A stretch of 64,000 nt of DNA. It comes from Hydrangea macrophylla (Eukaryota; Streptophyta; Magnoliopsida; Cornales; Hydrangeaceae). The stretch lies in NCBI GenBank assembly GCA_033977485.1, contig CM066991.1:54228850-54292849 (forward strand), written 5' to 3'. Below are positions 43,975 through 54,781 of the stretch, one piece after another (the first letter of the stretch is position 1; each line of letters begins with the position of its first letter). The translations under genes and the position numbers were made by a program. Under the pieces are notes generated by a model. The model searched no databases, was not told the origin of the DNA, and saw nothing but the letters and a program-made list of their open reading frames with translations.

Positions 43975-45200
43975 ATGAACTGACGATGTACGAATCGAGC
44001 TGATGAGCCGACAATGAACTACTGTGACTATCATGGATTGGATCAACAGTTGGGCTAACCGTGACCGGAAGAAGTGACGATGCACGAATCGAGATGATGA
44101 GTCAATAGTGAACTATTGTGACTATCTTGGATTGGATCAACAGTTGGACTAACCGTGACCAGAAGAACTGACGATGTACGAATCGAGCTGATGAGTCAAT
44201 AGTGAACTACTGTGACTATCATGGATTGGATCAACAGTTGGACTAACCGTGACTAGAAGAACTGACGATGTACGAATCGAGATGATGAGTCAACAGTGAA
44301 CTACTGTGACTATCATGGATTGAACTGACAATGTACGATAAGACGAGTCGACAGTGAACTACTGTGACTGTCATAGATTGAACTGACGATCGAACTAATC
44401 GAGAAGACGAGTCGACAGTGAACTAATGTGACTGTCGTGATTGGACTGACGATGTACGAATCGAGAAGACGAGTCGACAGTGAACTTACTGTGACTCTCG
44501 TGATTGAACTGACGATGTACGAATCGAGAAGACGAGTCGACAGTGAACTACTGTGACTGTCATGATTGAACTAACGATGTACGAATCGAGAAGACGAGTC
44601 GACAGTGAACTACTGTGACTGTCATAGATTGAACTGACGATCGAACTAATCGAGAAGACGAGTCGACAGTGAACTAATGTGACTGTCGTGATTGAACTGA
44701 CGATGTATGAGTCGACAGTGAACTACTATGACTGTCATGATTGAACTAACGATGTACGAATCGACAGTGAACTACTATGACTGTCATGATTGAACTGACG
44801 ATCGAACTAATCGAGATGACGAGTCGACAGTGAACTACTGTGACTGTCATGATTGAACTAACGATGTACGAATCGAGAAGACGAGTCGACAGTGAACTAC
44901 TGTGACTGTCATGATTGAACTAACGATGTACGAATCGAGATGACGAGTCGATAGTGAACTTACTATGACTGTTATAGATTGAACTGATGATCGAACTAAT
45001 CGAGATGACGAGTCGACAGTGAACTACTGTGACTGTCATGATTGAACTAACGATGTACGAATCGAGAAGACGAGTCGACAGTGAACTACTGTGACTGTCA
45101 TGATTGGACTAACGATGTACGAATCGAGATGACGAGTCGATAGTGAACTTACTATGACTGTTATAGATTGAACTGATGATGTACAAATCGATATGCCTGC
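43975..45200 (-). repeat. Tandem array of about 62-bp units
   Basis: Units such as GACGATGTACGAATCGAGA followed by GACGAGTCGACAGTGAACTA and CTGTGACTGTCATGATT. The first units (to about 44310) are about 110 bp because of an extra GATCAACAGTTGG segment; the later 14 or so are about 62 bp. Each unit has a small inverted repeat (GACAGT/ACTGTC). Confidence 0.9.
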
Positions 45201-45939
45201 TGGGGATTAAACTGAATTTGTTGGGGATGAAGCGACTCTTTCTGGGATCTCTCTTCAACTACTTCTCTTGACCAGGAACCAGGATTCAAATTCGAATCTC
45301 TCATAGTTGATCAAATCTTGCTGGCCTGGAACCGGGATCCATCAATAGCCACTTATGGACTTGTGTTGCATGGACGAGGGAAGGTAATCAACAGCCACTC
45401 ATGGACTTATGTTGCAAGGAGATGATGGCCAACTTTCGATGGTTTGGAAAGGGATGAAATTCGCATTTGCCCTAAGTTTGGACGCTTCTCATGCTGACGC
45501 CTTAACCGGTACAGTAATGGTGTTTGGTACTCCTGCTTGTATTGGCATGCTCTTTATAACTTGATTTGAAAATTTTATTAGTCGCTGTTGACTTACACAT
45601 TTGAGACTACAATAGACTCAAAAACTTGACAGACATTGACGCACGAGGATGACATATTTGACACAAGCTCGTTTTGTCAAAACTTGATGTGCTTTTGTCA
45701 TAAACGATGTACCATTTCTCTTTTGGTGTTCACCGCTCATCTTAACATGGTAGCACTTTGCTGATAAATCTGATTTTTGAAAATTCCTCCTTAGTGATCT
45801 AGTCAATTTTCTGCTTCTTCCAGGAAGTGCTTTGAATTAGTGCCTTAGCTTTTAGAGTAAAAGGTGCTCTATTTCAAAATTTTCAAAACAACTTGGTAAC
45901 TTGAAAACTCGCCCTTGGTGTGAAGGGATTGTGTTAGGC

Positions 45940-46145
45940 AAACGGAGTTTGCCCCTAGTTTGAGGTGTACAAAGTGGGATTCATAAGCAAACGAGGTGGG
46001 TGACCGAAGTTTGCCCCTAGTTTGGATGATGGTTTATTGGAGTTTTTGGGCAAACGAGGTAGGTGACCAAAGTTTGCCCCTTGTATGAAGGGTAGATAGT
46101 AAAAGTCAGGCAAACGAGGCGGGTAGCCGATGTTTGCCCCTAGTG
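45940..46145 (-). repeat. Repeats resembling the polypurine tract
   Basis: Four copies of GTTTGCCCCTAGT or GTTTGCCCCTTGT at about 45948, 46009, 46072 and 46131, three of them preceded by GCAAACGAGGTGGGTGACC-like sequence. On the minus strand they read AGGGGCAAAC like the real tract at 43224. Confidence 0.7.
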
Positions 46146-46350
46146 TGGAAGGTGATTTTCTGGCTTGAGGCATAGACCGTGACTTTAATCTCTCAAATGC
46201 TCATAACTTTTGCCTAGGCACCAGTGAGGTGACCTAGCAAGCTCTTTTCTCTCTTCTGTTATTGCTCACCTTGGATTTGACTCTAATTTTTCCTAGGCGT
46301 CCTTTCGGATTTTCGACCTAGCGAGTCATCTTTTTTTTCTTTTTGTAAGT

Positions 46351-46500
46351 CTGCCTACGTACCCCCAAGTGGGGATCAGGTCCAACGTAGTTCGGGCCAT
46401 GGTCGGAAAGAAGCGGGTTGATTTTTAGGTAGGTGGGTTGACCGAACCGTTGTGTTTGCCTACGTATCCCCGAGCGGGAATCAGGTCGAGCGTAGTTCAA
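46351..46500 (-). other. Conserved hairpins, copies 2 and 3
   Basis: GCCTACGTACCCCCAAGTGG at 46351 and GCCTACGTATCCCCGAGCGG at 46458, each followed by GATCAGGTC or AATCAGGTC and CGTAGTTC. Loop and inner stem bases change while the stems stay paired. Confidence 0.6.
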
Positions 46501-47681
46501 GGCAAGGCTTGAAATAAGGGGTTTGAGGTATGAGGGTTTTTCAAACCAATCGTCAAAGAAGTTCAAACTTGAGCCACTTGTGGTAGCTTTGAATAAAAAA
46601 GATTCAGTTTCAATCTCCCTTTCTTTTCTTTTTCTTTTTCTTTTTGTTTTATTTTGAGGATTGATCCTTTTCACTTTCGCCTAGCCAGTCAGTTTTGCTT
46701 TTTAATATAGTCGATTCTTGTGAGATCTTTCAATCGCAATCTCAGAATTCTAGAATGTGCATGTCAGCTCTCTGAATTTATTTGTGGTCATTCCGTGCCT
46801 TTTGAAATGTGATCTTGGCACGTTCTTTAGATGTATCTTGAAGCGTATGATTTTCGCATTTGTTTCATCAAAATTTTCTCCAACATTTCGACTGGCTAGG
46901 GTCAGATTTTGGAAATCAACACCCTTTTCAGCTCTAACTTTTGCCTAGGTGCCCTTTCTGGTTTTCAACCTAGCGAGCTTTTCCTTTTCTTTTCTTTTCT
47001 TTTCTTTTCTTTTTCTTTCTTTTTTTTGTTGTTTTTTTGTTTGAAAAGTGGAGATGAAACTCACTGAAATGTTTGGCCACCATCAAGGGCTAAGTTTGCA
47101 TTGCTTTCAATCGGACAGATTGCGTGGCTCCCAATTGGATTGGGCTTAAGGCTTCGAAATGGTGGAAAAGGGGTGTTGGGCAAGCTCCAATTCAGTTTCA
47201 AGTATGTCTTTTCAAGATTGAGGCAAGAGCATCTTTAAATTCTTAAAGTAAGACTATTCAATTCTCAGCTCTTTATCAGTGTCAGCGTGAAATCGACTTT
47301 AACCTTTCAGGATTCTTTTTTATTTTGTCGTAGAAAAATTATTAGCAGAGTAGTATCCATGGTAATTTGAAAAGTGACACTTTAGTTTAGTGATTCATGC
47401 ATTTATGACTAGGCACATCAAATTAAGCAAAACGAGATTTCATTCCATCAATAGGAAGGTTTACAGACTTATTAACAACTCGATGACAGACAGACTCGAT
47501 CACCAGACTAGAATTGAAATGGACTCGGAACATAGAACAGACTCAACTTGACTCGACCCGGTCTCAAATGGAGTGTCTTTGCGACCCATTTATTTTTCTT
47601 ATTCTATTTTTTTTAGCAGAAGTTCCAAACACAATCACTTTACTGCATAGCTTCAACACTCATTGGCATCGACGGAAGGGA

Positions 47682-48965
47682 TCATTCGATCGGTTGGTCC
47701 AAGCCAAGATAGTGGATTGGATTAGGATGGGATACATCCTCTATGAGGTTCTGAATGTCATGGCGGAGGCGGATGCATTGATCGGTGGCATGGCCTAGAT
47801 TTTGGTGGTAAGCACATCGTAGGCTCATGTTGTAGTGGGAGGGTATGGGATCCGGTAGCGGTTTGTGAGGGAGGGGCTGTAGGTGGCCCTTTCTGAGTAG
47901 GTGGTCCAAGGCTGTGGAAAGAGGAACATCAAGTTTGGAGAATTCGCGAGGGCCTTTTGGGCGATTTGGCGGAATGGACTGGTATGGACGAAGGGCGCAG
48001 GCCATTGATTGGTTGCTAAGTGTATTGATATCCGGGGAGTCCAGGGAGTAGTTAGGTCTCTTGGACTGGTGTTGGGGTTCATCCTTTTTGAACTTTCCTT
48101 CTCTGATGGCATCCTCTATTCTGGTGCCTATTTCAAATAGCTCTTCGAATGTGGAGATGGATTGGTAGAATAGCTTGTCATGATATACTGGTTGCATGTT
48201 CTTGACCAGCATACGTACTTGCTCTTTCTCAACAGGTCTGTGGATCATTTGAGCCACTTTATTCCTCCATCTGCTCAAGAACGCAGTGAAGGACTCATTG
48301 AAGTTCTGCCTGGTAGTCTCTAGATCCCGGATGGTGATATCAAACTCTTGGTTGTAAGAGTAGTGATCAATAAAAGTTCTAGCAACGTCTTCCCAGACTC
48401 GGGTCTTGGAGGCTTCAAGGGTTAGGAACCAGGATAGTGCGGCATTCTTAAGGGTTTGCGGGAACAGCATCGCAATGTGCTCATGAGTACAGCCCATCGA
48501 TTGGAAGATGCTCATGCACAACTTGATGTGACTTTTTGGATTCCCTGTTCCGTCAAAACGGTCGATGGCAGGCATCTTGAAATTCTCTGGCAGTTTCAGC
48601 TTGATGGGCTCAAAGAGGCATTCTAGGTCTAACATGTAATCATCGACCCCCTTGCTTTTCCTCAGTACACTTTCCAACTTGTCAACCTTATCCATTTTCT
48701 CTTGAAGCTTCTTCTCATACGCAAATGGTGGGACCCCTTGAAACCAGTCTTCCTCCCCATTATTCTCGGGTGGGGGTGGTTCAAACCCCGGTGGTGGAAA
48801 CCCAGGCGGAGGTTGCGGCCGCTGCTGCTTCAATTCTTCCATGAAACTCAAAACTTGGGCCAGTCGATCAGATTGCTGGCTTATGGTTGTTCCCAACACA
48901 GTGACCTTATTTTCCAATTCCTCTTGATTCATGCTGAAGTAACTTGGCGGGCAGATCTTGACCAA
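47682..48965 (-). CDS. Gag of Ogre/Tat-like element (427 codons)
   Basis: An open ORF from ATG 48965 (a second Met twelve residues in, MNQEELENK, may be the real start) to the stop at 47682. A coiled-coil-like N-terminus (residues about 12-50), a Pro-rich stretch (PPPGFPPPGFEPPPPE), then a gag core: FDGTGNPKSHIKLCMSIFQS, LFPQTLKNAALSWFLTLEAS, FIDHYSYNQEFDITIRDLET and the region FTAFLSRWRNKVAQM. Near the end, CAYHQNLGHATDQC fits C-X2-H-X4-H-X4-C, a variant knuckle of Ogre-type gag. It is the only protein of the element, and the ORF is uninterrupted. Confidence 0.88.
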   Translation of the reverse strand: MVKICPPSYFSMNQEELENKVTVLGTTISQQSDRLAQVLSFMEELKQQRPQPPPGFPPPGFEPPPPENNGEEDWFQGVPPFAYEKKLQEKMDKVDKLESVLRKSKGVDDYMLDLECLFEPIKLKLPENFKMPAIDRFDGTGNPKSHIKLCMSIFQSMGCTHEHIAMLFPQTLKNAALSWFLTLEASKTRVWEDVARTFIDHYSYNQEFDITIRDLETTRQNFNESFTAFLSRWRNKVAQMIHRPVEKEQVRMLVKNMQPVYHDKLFYQSISTFEELFEIGTRIEDAIREGKFKKDEPQHQSKRPNYSLDSPDINTLSNQSMACALRPYQSIPPNRPKGPREFSKLDVPLSTALDHLLRKGHLQPLPHKPLPDPIPSHYNMSLRCAYHQNLGHATDQCIRLRHDIQNLIEDVSHPNPIHYLGLDQPIE

Positions 48966-50440
48966 ACGACTGTTTGAACTTCCAACCCAGGACGAGGATC
49001 CCAGTGGCTGACTTTGGGAATCTATACAAACCTACAGATTCGAGAGGAGAAGTGTATCAGATTCTGACAGAGGCAATCAGACAGACAGTGACAGTGACGG
49101 GTATGGACAGACTTGTGTACAGAATGACTGAGACAGTGCACATAGACTGGTAGGAATTGTGTATGCATATGAGACAAGCATGCGGATGTAAGCCCTAATA
49201 TATATGATGCTCCTATTTCTAACAGATAGCAGCTAAACAAATAAGGTCCTAGCCATACAGAGTGTGCTAACCTTACTTTCCAGTGTGATCACCAAGGGAT
49301 AACAGGGATTTCCAGGATGCTTCGGGAATTTTGGACAGAGTTTCTGGGAGAAACAGGGATTTGGAAGATTCGGAGAAATTTCTAGAAGTCATTTGAGTTT
49401 CTAGGAGAACTAAGGATTTCTGGTTGATTTGGACTGAGCTTCTAGGAGAAACTGGTATTTTGGGTATTTCTGAGAAATATGGATAGAGTTTCTAGGAGAA
49501 ACAAGTATATCTGGGCATTTCTAGGTGATTTGGGCAGAGATGCTGGGATTTTTAGAGAATCTGGGAGATTTGGGCAGAGCTTCTGGGAAAACAGGTACTT
49601 TGGGTATTTCTAGGAAATTTGGATAGAGTTTCTGGGAGAAACTAGTATATCTTGGAAGATAGGACAGAGTTTCTGGGAAAAATTGGTATATCTAGGAAAT
49701 CAGGTAGATTTAGACAGAGTTTCTGGGAAAAATTGGTTAATATGGTTATATCTGGGATATCTGGATAGAGTTTAGGGGAAAGACTGGTTAATATGGTTAT
49801 ATCTGGGATATCTGGACAGAGTTTCTGGGAGAAACTGGTTATGATGGTGATCATGCTGTCTAGCTAGTTTTCATACTCCTATGTCTCAGGATCAACAAAC
49901 AAGGTTTGCGGTGTATATCTTTGTGAGCATGGAGCAGACATCCTTATCATGGTGCCTAGGCAAGTCAACTCAATGTGATCACATGTGAGTGATTACCTTG
50001 GGAATCATAAGAAAGAGGTTCTGTTCTATGCCACATAAGCGTTTACACCGCGCAGGTAATCCCGCCAGGGCATACAGCAGTTATATCACATTGTCCTATC
50101 TGAAAAGATAAATGAACAGTCCTATGAAAGGTTCTACAGGAATCTATATGCAAAGGCTGGGTTTAGTCAAAGAGGGTCCGTTGACGAGAGTTCCAATATA
50201 CCGTCGGGGAGACAGTACGGAAGTTTTTACTCTTTTTGATATACCTTGGAAGGTACAGTATCAACGGTGACTTGTGCCCTGGCACAACAAGACCTGAACA
50301 ATATCAGCGCCGCGTTTCAGACACAGTCGGAGGGGGGAAATGCAAGAGTGCAATGCGGTGATCCAAACACAGTAAAAAGATGATTTTAAGGATGCTTCTT
50401 ATGAGTCAAACCTCTGTATTATTTTGTTTTAAAATAAAAA
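48966..50440 (-). other. 5' leader of gag-only element with tandem repeats
   Basis: Non-coding on the minus strand between PBS and gag. It includes about ten degenerate units of TTTCTGGGAGAAAC/TGGTATATCTGGG at 49299-49855. Confidence 0.65.
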
Positions 50441-50458
50441 TCCCCAGCAGAGTCGCCA
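50441..50458 (-). promoter_or_regulatory. Primer-binding site of gag-only element
   Basis: Minus-strand TGGCGACTCTGCTGGGGA, three bases inside the 5' LTR. Ogre/Tat elements are known to use tRNA-Arg; that this sequence fits that tRNA is recalled, not checked. Confidence 0.8.
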
Positions 50459-50461
50459 GAT

Positions 50462-53400
50462 TGTGGATACCGGGCTTCAGACCACTTCTCTCGTTCGAGA
50501 TTGTTTTGAAATTGATTTGAATCAAGGAAAGAAAACGAAAGGTCTGTTGAAAACAGATACAGAGTCGCCACTTGGTTTTTAAGGAACCAAGAAACCTAAT
50601 TTTGACTCACCCAAGCGGATAAGGGCACCGGCCCTTCATAACCAAAGAACTTGGTTCGGGGTTTCGGTACGAGAGAGGAAGGAGCCTTTGTCGCGACTAA
50701 AACACCCTCAACTCGCCCCGTCTTTCGACGGGCCTCAATTAGCATCCAAATAATCATCTTATACTATGTATGGTTCGACAAATAATACTACGATAGTATA
50801 TTACATCACATAAGAAACTTGAAATGAAAGATCTAAAGATAAGATATCATTCATAAGATCTAAGCCAAATGTCACACAATGCGAAGTGAAAGATCACACA
50901 AATAAACCTAGAAAAAATCGTCTAATCATATATCAATTAATCAAGTTTTCCTAATCTAAAGGGGACATGAATTGTTCTTGAAACAAATAAACAAAGAAAT
51001 CAAAATATGCTTAACAAGCTAGTATGATGCATGTTATTCTTTGAGAAAAGAAGACCTCTCAATCCCCGGGACGGATGAGAAAGGATGATTAGATCAAGGG
51101 GAAGCATGAACGGGTGATCGAGTTCATTCCTTATAATCTCCTTAGATTAAGAGTTACAAAAACCCCAAATCTTGCATGAATGCAATGTATGTATCTAAAG
51201 TGTGCAAAGGTTGTAGTGTGTTTTGTGTACATGGATTTCTAGAATGACTTAGAAGTCTAAAATGTGTATGAATGAATGAATGAAATTAACATGGGATGTG
51301 TACAAATGTAGTATGAACTACTTCCTAAGATATGAACTAATTTGGAATGCATATGAGCATCAAATCAAAGAATGAAAGTTGAAATGTACTTGCTGTGAAT
51401 AGTGGACAGAACAGTAGCATGATCTTTTAGAATTTGAAAAGACGGGGTAGGAATGTTTTCAATGCATGATTTTTTATGGAGATGTTCCTTATTGTGTCTA
51501 GAACACAACCCAAAATGCCAATCGTGAATAGCTATCACAGATTGAGAGAAATTATATAAACAATAGAGGTCACTCAGAAACAGAGTTTGTACTGTCGACT
51601 GAAATGTTGGAAAATCTTAGAAAATGAAAAAGAATGATCTAGAGGCCCGTTTTATACAGAAAGTTTCCTAAGACATTGAATTTCAAGGGAAAAATAAGTT
51701 AGGACCACCCCTTTTGGAAAAGGTTTCTGGAAAAGAGGTCGTAAGTTTACCTAGCTGCTGTGACAGCAAAAACAGAATGTTTGGAAGGAATGTTGGGATC
51801 CAAATGGACCATTTCCAAGTACTTCCAAGTCAAACCAAAAATCATGGGTGTTCTCCAATGCGTTAGGAAGACTTTTCAAGTGGCCTTGTATCCATATGTT
51901 GAGTATTGAGTTCTAGAGAAATCTTTGAACTCAACTCACTCACTGTTTTGACTCATTGTTTTGAAGATTTTGGAGAAAACAAAGTTTTGTTTCTTGAAAC
52001 CAAATGAGAGGGATTGAGAGGGGTTTTGAAATAGATGTTTTGAAAGCACATTTTCAATACTCAATAAGGATTATAGCCACTTAAAATGTCAACATTAAAC
52101 TCATCATCAAGAACCTCCAAGATTGTTGGAGAGATTTATTTTATTTTTTGGACATAACTTCAATACATTCCAAGAATACTTTGGAAGTATTGAGGTTATG
52201 ATCATCATCTATCAAACATGTTTTTGAGGTCAAGAGCTACTATCCATAAGGATTCACTCACCCCAAACTTCATGTCATCACTTAGATGATGATGAACTAG
52301 TAAGTAAATAAAGAAAATAAAAAGAAATGGGATAAGAAGAGATGAACAATAAATAAACAAGCAAGTAGATGATAATCAATAGATGATATTCATGAAGCAT
52401 GAGACTTGTAGATTGGTGTATCACTCATATGTAATGACACTAGACATGGAAGAAGCTTCCACACTCTTGAATGCTCACTAAAATGGTGGTTGGGAGTATT
52501 GAATGTTGAAGTAAATGGAAGTAATGAAGTAAAAACAAAGTTAGAACTCACTTTTGTTTTGAAAAATCAAAGAAGAAAGCTTCTTTTCTCTCCACTCTAA
52601 CCTTATCTCTACACTTTCTCTCCCAAACTTTCTCTAAACTTGTATTTTTCTCTCTCCAAAATGAGGAGTAATGGGGTGTTTATATAGGCCAACTTGGGGT
52701 GTTTTTGGGATTTAGAAAGTACTCCCATTGGTCCCAAACATCTGAAATCATGAAACCACGTCGTTTTGGATTTTAATTAATCAAAATGGGACCACAAAAG
52801 TATTTACAAAAACTTACTGTTCTGGAGGGGAGTGCCGCGGCGGCACTGGGCCACTGCCACGGCGGCAGTGGGCCAGTGCCGCGGCGGCACTGCTCCTCCC
52901 TTCGTCTGGATAATGCTGTTTAGGCCCCCCGAAGTTCCGGTATTCGCGAAAAGGCCCTATTTCGTCCAAAATTCACAGAAAATGCGTACGAACTCCAAAT
53001 TGAGGTTACGATATACCGTTGGAAAGGTAATGGAGTCTACTTTACATAAAAAATAGTTCAGGGATAGGTCACTTTGAAAAGTTTTGCGGTATTCGCGATA
53101 AAAGCCGATTTGATCGCCTTTTTCGCCTTTGGAAATTCATAATAAATTCGTTTTAAATCCAGAAATTATGTGCGATATACCGTTGGAAAGCTATTGACCT
53201 CTAGTATCCATGAAAAATATTTGAAAATTGTTTCGGTTCCCCGATTCCAAAGTCAAATCTTGGTCAAACCGGTCAAACCTGGGATTCCCGGGAAGTTCTG
53301 GGAACCTCTGGGAGCTCCCAGGAGCTGATGTTTTCGCTCGATTTTCTTTTGGAACTTGTTTTAATATTTTTCTCATGATTTAGAATGGTTCTGGTGAATT

Positions 53401-53768
53401 CAGACAATTTCGGTCAAACTTGGTCAAACTTGGTCAAACTCTGGTCAAACCTGGTCAAACCTTGGTCAAACCGGTCAACGGGGACTTTCGGGGAACTTCC
53501 GGGACTTCCGGGGGTCTCTGGGAGCTGACGATTTCTTCCGGTTTTATTTAAAAACTCATTTTATCACTTTTCTTACGACGTAGTATGTTTTCAGAACTTT
53601 GGGACCAAATCTGGGAATTTTCGGACTTTCAAGGGCATTTTGGTCATTCTGAGCATTCTGAGAGATAGAGCTGACTTCCGAGAGTCCTTTTGAGTCTTTT
53701 ACGATCATTGTGATCCACCAAGCTATGGGTCTCCTAAATCTGATAGCCGACAAAATGGGGTGTCTACA
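50462..53768 (-). repeat. 5' LTR of gag-only element
   Basis: Same edges as the 3' LTR. It differs by a missing 34-bp duplication, an extra CTTGGTCAAA unit near 53415 and scattered point changes. TATA box (minus) at about 52679-52687. GC palindromes 52831-52891. Confidence 0.93.
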
Positions 53769-53773
53769 GGGCC

Positions 53774-54650
53774 CGTTCCTGAAATCGAACAACTGCGAAT
53801 ATATACTCCTGGCTGTGGAATATGTATCAAAATGGATAGAGGCAATACTAACAAGATGAAACGACCACAGAATAGTAATGTCCTTTCTAAAAGAACATAT
53901 TTTGTCGCATTTCAGAACCCCGAGGGCATTAATAAGTGACCAAGGCAAGCACTTCTGCAATAGGCCCTTGGAGTCACTCCTTAAGAAGTATGGGGTCAAT
54001 CACAAGATCGCTCTAGCCTACCATCCACAAACTAACGGGCAGGTAGAGTTAGCTAACCAAGAAATAAAACACATTCTCGAAAAAAAGGTTAGCTCAAACA
54101 GGAAAGATTGGGCATACAAATTGACCGATGCTCTATGGGCATACTGTACCGCTTACAAAACAAATCTAGGAATGTCCCCGTACAGGCTAGTGTACAGAAA
54201 TGCATGTCACCTCCCTATCGAGATCGAACATAAAGCCTATTGGGTGACATGCTTGCTAAACTTCGATATTAAAGAGGGAGGCCAACTACGAAAACTCCAA
54301 CTTACAGAGCTTGAAGAAATCCGTAGAGATGCGTATGACTCTGCAAAGTTGCATAAAGAGAGGTTGAAGGCTTGCCATGACCAAACAATTATTCGTAAAA
54401 CATTCGAGCCAGGGCAGAAAGTCTTGCTATATGACTCTCGCCTTCACCTTTTCCCAGGAAAGCTCCAATCTTGGTGAACTGCTGCATTCATTGTCAAATT
54501 TGTCTTTCCATATGGGTCCGTTGAGCTAATAAACCCAAAGAACGATGTGAGCCTCAAGGTCAATGGCCAAAGGTTAAAGTCATTCTTAAAAAACTTCCAA
54601 CCAAAATTTGAGCACATCCAACTGGATGAGCGCAACTACTCATCTACCTA
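53774..54650 (+). pseudogene. Element E integrase, second part
   Basis: Continues the split gene: YILLAVEYVSKWIEAI, a stop, then ORF 53878-54477 with [16 protein letters not shown] (second catalytic Asp), [20 protein letters not shown] (third residue Glu near the end), [20 protein letters not shown] and a C-terminal [19 protein letters not shown] stop at 54475-54477, then the tail to about 54650. Many catalytic positions are intact, but the gene is interrupted. Confidence 0.87.
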
Positions 54651-54781
54651 AGACACCAAAAAGAGTCCTCAACCTGTTGTTGTAATCTTTTTTGTTTCTT
54701 GCATTTTATTTATTTTTCATTTGTTTTTTGTTTTATCTTTTTGAGTGTGACCTCGATTTTTAATCCGCTATTCCATATTAT
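54651..54781 (+). other. T-rich 3' untranslated DNA of element E
   Basis: Pyrimidine-rich, no ORF. Interrupted by the solo copia LTR at 54782. Confidence 0.5.
54777..54781. repeat. Target site duplication (left) of solo copia LTR
   Basis: ATTAT, repeated at 56101-56105. Confidence 0.85.

Larger units (their letters stand above)
43238..47681 (-). other. Non-coding 3' region of gag-only element
   Basis: About 4.4 kb between the gag stop and the polypurine tract with no pol remnant. It contains three conserved hairpins (about 43386, 46351 and 46458), a 62-bp tandem array (43975-45200), repeats resembling the polypurine tract (45940-46145) and a (TTTTC)n tract (about 46981-47030). Confidence 0.7.
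39893..53768 (-). mobile_element. Ogre/Tat-like gag-only retrotransposon (TR-GAG type), complete
   Basis: A 13.9-kb element on the minus strand with LTRs of 3331 and 3307 bases, PBS, an open gag and a polypurine tract, flanked by the 5-bp duplication GGGCC. No protease, RT, RNase H or integrase can be read in the 7.2-kb internal region. Known: non-autonomous elements with gag only are described as TR-GAG, and Ogre/Tat elements use a tRNA-Arg type primer. Inference: mobilised in trans. LTRs differ by few changes, so it is young. It interrupts the integrase of element E. Confidence 0.92.
35795..54650 (+). mobile_element. Athila-like gypsy element E, interrupted and degenerate
   Basis: Gag, protease, RT, RNase H and integrase on the plus strand in Athila style (DLGASVNLLPY protease, Asn-rich gag). 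No LTR or PBS of its own is visible, so both ends are lost. The integrase is split by the gag-only Ogre-like element at 39893-53768. Downstream DNA (54651-56767) probably belongs to its 3' region. Confidence 0.8.

Noticed and set aside
43975..45200. CRISPR-like array
   Set aside because: The repeats are contiguous with no unique spacers, the unit is about 62 bp and decayed, and it lies inside a plant retrotransposon.
46351..46500. Hammerhead-type ribozyme in the conserved hairpins
   Set aside because: A CTGAT-like string is present but the rest of the core, such as GAAA and a cleavage triplet in place, is not.
47514..47798. Plus-strand ORFs opposite the gag-only element's gag
   Set aside because: No domain support; the minus-strand gag frame explains the region.
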